Assembly: GCA_009911175.1 (NCBI GenBank)
Contig: QXWX01000131.1
Coordinates: forward strand, 1-15,823
Length of the DNA: 15,823 nt
Direction: 5' to 3'
DNA from: Lachnospiraceae bacterium
Lineage (GTDB): Bacteria > Bacillota_A > Clostridia > Lachnospirales > Lachnospiraceae
In this document: piece after piece, positions 14,641-15,823 of the stretch
Numbering within the stretch: position 1 is the stretch's first letter
How the letters are laid out: the number at the start of each line of letters is the position of its first letter
Position numbers and translations under genes: made by a program
The notes under the pieces: generated by a model
Seen by the model: the letters and a program-made list of their open reading frames with translations, nothing else
What the model was told of the DNA's origin: nothing
Databases searched by the model: none

Positions 14641-15355
14641 TTATAATTTCAACCCCTCCGTCATCCTCTTCTGAAAAGTCTTTCCGGAGCCTGTCTGTAT
14701 TTGCCTTAATCTGGCTGATTCTGGCTTTCTGCTCCTCTGTTGCAAGCCCCCAGTTTTTATTCAGCAATTCGTCATACTGCTTGATCAGTCCCCGGAGCTC
14801 CTTCTGGGCCTTCGCCTGGGCCTGCAGGAAATTAGAGTGCTTATCCCATGCCTGCTGAACCTCCCATTTTTCCCCGGTAACAGAAACGCCGTCCTTTGCT
14901 TCCACCTTTTCAATGGTCTTGTCCTCCCTGTTTTTAACATACATGATCTGTTGTGCCCGGATAATGGCAGCGTAGGCTATCTGAATCTCATGCCAGAGGA
15001 TGTCCAACGGGGCCTCTGGCATTTCCCGCATAATGGAAATGGTTTCCTCCGGAAGGTACTTCGAGAAAAAACCAAACTTTTCAGCATTTTTATTGCCCGC
15101 TGGTGCCCCATGGCCGACTGCATTTTTGTTCCCGGGCTGACCGCCGCGTTTCTTTTTACGGGGTGCACCCTGAACGTCAGAGGGTGCACCCTCCGGTTCA
15201 GAAGGTGCGCCCCGCTTATTCTTCAAATCGGACCATCCATAACGCTTGATCCAGGATTTAATTGTGTTCAGACTGACATTATATTTTTCCGCTAGTTCCT
15301 TCGGCATAATGCCGGATAGGTAATCATTTTTAATCTGGTCTTTTACATCGTTCAC
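14555..15355 (-). CDS. Terminase small subunit, PBSX/YqaS type
   Basis: A 266-residue DNA-recognition subunit of the packaging complex. The N-terminus holds a helix-turn-helix (KELAEKYNVSLNTIKSWIKR, about residues 19-38), followed by three GAP heptads and then KKRGGQPGNKNAVGHGAP and GNKNAEKFGFFSKYLPEE, hallmarks of this family. A helical oligomerisation region (LQAQAKAQKELRGLIKQYDE) follows, and the C-terminus is acidic. I chose GTG 15355 because GAGAGG lies 7 nt upstream; a TTG at 15370 would place the start inside that ribosome site. The terminator-like hairpin ends about 37 nt before the start. The 21-bp repeats inside may form a packaging site. Confidence 0.87.
   Translation of the reverse strand: MNDVKDQIKNDYLSGIMPKELAEKYNVSLNTIKSWIKRYGWSDLKNKRGAPSEPEGAPSDVQGAPRKKKRGGQPGNKNAVGHGAPAGNKNAEKFGFFSKYLPEETISIMREMPEAPLDILWHEIQIAYAAIIRAQQIMYVKNREDKTIEKVEAKDGVSVTGEKWEVQQAWDKHSNFLQAQAKAQKELRGLIKQYDELLNKNWGLATEEQKARISQIKANTDRLRKDFSEEDDGGVEIINDAAEEKASQNIGDHYPEVPGDIQQQDL
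15161..15212 (+). repeat. Three 21-bp repeats with GGGTGCACCC palindromes in terS (candidate packaging site)
   Basis: The perfect 10-bp palindrome GGGTGCACCC occurs at 15161 and 15182, and a degenerate copy AGGTGCGCCC at 15203, so the period is exactly 21 bp, about two helical turns. In the protein this gives three heptads starting with GAP. Because the elements are palindromic, strand is nominal. Confidence 0.75.
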
Positions 15356-15391
15356 GTCACCACCTCTCAATTCCGTAAATATTTCAAATAC

Positions 15392-15422
15392 AAAAAGCGC
15401 CCTGCATTTTTATGCAGAACGC
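15392..15422 (-). terminator. Strong terminator-like hairpin upstream of terS
   Basis: On the minus strand GCGTTCTGCAT and ATGCAGGGCGC pair over 11 bp with two G-U pairs around a 4-nt loop, followed by TTTTT. On the plus strand the two G-U pairs become C-A mismatches, so the structure is built for leftward transcription. No promoter fits in the short gap between it and terS. Confidence 0.85.
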
Positions 15423-15479
15423 CTTTCGTATGTGTGTGAGGGTTAAACTTGGCTACCAAAGCCACCAATCTCAGCATAT

Positions 15480-15488
15480 ACTATAGCA
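15480..15488 (-). promoter_or_regulatory. Candidate late promoter, extended -10 element
   Basis: The minus strand reads TGCTATAGT, an extended -10 (TGn plus TATAGT, one mismatch to TATAAT). No TTGACA-like -35 lies at 16-18 bp; that place is taken by the tandem repeats, so an activator may be needed. Transcription would start near 15473, about 51 nt before the terminator-like hairpin. A 5-bp hairpin (TGGCT/AGCCA, 15450-15464) lies in between. Confidence 0.5.
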
Positions 15489-15497
15489 TACGAAAAC

Positions 15498-15521
15498 GTG
15501 ACATGTGTGACATTCGTGACA
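15498..15521. repeat. Three GTGACA repeats with 9-bp spacing over the -35 region
   Basis: GTGACA begins at 15498, 15507 and 15516 on the plus strand (TGTCAC on the transcribed side). The array lies just downstream of the regulator stop codon and covers about -25 to -48 relative to the predicted start point, so it may bind a late activator. Confidence 0.65.
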
Positions 15522-15526
15522 AACTT

Positions 15527-15823
15527 TCATCTCTTTTTCATAAATCTCTCAAATTCTTTTTTCAATCCGTTTTCCGTAGCCTTCCGTCCAATATTCGCCG
15601 CCGTCTGCTCCCAGGTCATCCCCTCAAATATTTTATACTTGATAATCCTCTGCATCCGGATCGGAATCGTCAGAAGCCACTCTTCCACCCGCCGCTTGAT
15701 CTTCTCCGCATTCTCCTTGCGCTGCTCCAGGAGTCTTTCTTCTAACCGTAAGTTTTTGTCATCCTGATATGAGAAAGTGGTACCTGCAATTCGAAAATGC
15801 TGTTCCTGATAAGGGAAATTCGG
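15527..15823 (-). CDS. Sigma-70 region 4-like / DUF1492-like HTH regulator (5' part outside window)
   Basis: The last 98 residues of a protein that enters from the right edge and stops at TGA 15527-15529. A basic charged helix (RLEERLLEQRKENAEKIKRR, fragment residues 26-45) precedes IPIRMQRIIKYKIFEGMTWE and QTAANIGRKATENGLKKEFE. This is the helix-turn-helix pattern of DUF1492/ArpU-like late regulators, close to sigma region 4 (a short helix, GMTWEQTA, turn, recognition helix). In Firmicutes phages such genes often end the early/middle region just before terS and control late transcription. Its position beside the repeats and promoter supports that role, which remains inferred. Confidence 0.75.
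   Translation of the reverse strand, partial: PNFPYQEQHFRIAGTTFSYQDDKNLRLEERLLEQRKENAEKIKRRVEEWLLTIPIRMQRIIKYKIFEGMTWEQTAANIGRKATENGLKKEFERFMKKR

Noticed and set aside
13795..14646. Plus-strand open frame of 283 codons opposite the large terminase gene
   Set aside because: It is antisense to the Walker and nuclease motifs of the terminase and shows no family features of its own.
15498..15544. Rightward promoter using GTGACA as -35
   Set aside because: Only the last repeat has a weak -10 match (CATAAA) at 17 bp, and it would transcribe antisense into the regulator gene with no plus-strand gene to serve.
1..15823. CRISPR array, tRNA, integrase, attachment site or insertion sequence
   Set aside because: I looked for regularly spaced repeats, cloverleaf-like segments, recombinase motifs and terminal inverted repeats and saw none that hold up; the only regular repeats are those listed in terS, the control region and the tape measure gene.

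Overview
The window is a single block of late structural and packaging genes from a tailed phage, almost certainly a prophage or temperate siphovirus of a Clostridia-type Firmicute (Lachnospiraceae-like hosts fit best). Evidence for the host: strong AGGAGG-type ribosome sites, frequent GTG/TTG starts, tail genes of the Gp15/TP901 kind, a PBSX-type terminase pair, and a Prp-type cysteine protease, a family tied to Firmicutes L27 processing. Every convincing gene is on the minus strand, so the operon reads from the right edge (about 15.8 kb) to the left edge (1). No integrase, tRNA, rRNA, CRISPR array or IS element is visible.

Layout in transcription order. 15823-15527: 3' end of a sigma-region-4-like/DUF1492-like helix-turn-helix protein. 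15521-15392: a control region of about 130 bp with three 9-bp-spaced GTGACA repeats, an extended -10 promoter and a strong terminator-like hairpin before terS. 15355-13291: small and large terminase. 13276-11837: SPP1-type portal. 11830-10118: a minor capsid (MuF-type) protein carrying a C-terminal toxin-like domain, followed at once by a 58-residue candidate immunity protein (10117-9941) and a UUCG-capped terminator. 9892-9602: Prp-like protease, then another terminator. 9519-7898: scaffold and HK97-fold major capsid protein. 7892-6380: four head-completion, connector and tail-terminator proteins. 6377-4906: major tail protein and two tail assembly chaperones. 4895-4743: tiny zinc-ribbon protein. 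4686-1990: tape measure protein. 1993-1277: distal tail protein. 1277 to the left edge: tail-tip (Tal-like) protein, incomplete.

Two linked systems stand out. First, the minor capsid protein is a likely polymorphic toxin: an ordinary capsid body (GC about 55% in a sampled stretch) is joined to an AT-rich tail and immunity gene (about 37-39% GC by hand count), which looks like an exchangeable cassette ending in its own terminator. Second, the phage carries a Prp-like protease directly upstream of scaffold and capsid genes whose N-termini share the peptide FDLQLFT, close to the NLQFFA motif cut by Prp in ribosomal protein L27. The codons for that peptide differ between the two genes only at three synonymous positions, so the peptide itself seems to be conserved. 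This suggests a protease with its two substrates in one operon.

The three terminator-like hairpins inside the late region (before terS, after the immunity gene, after prp) suggest expression controlled by read-through or antitermination. The short intergenic stretches not listed as features hold ribosome sites only.
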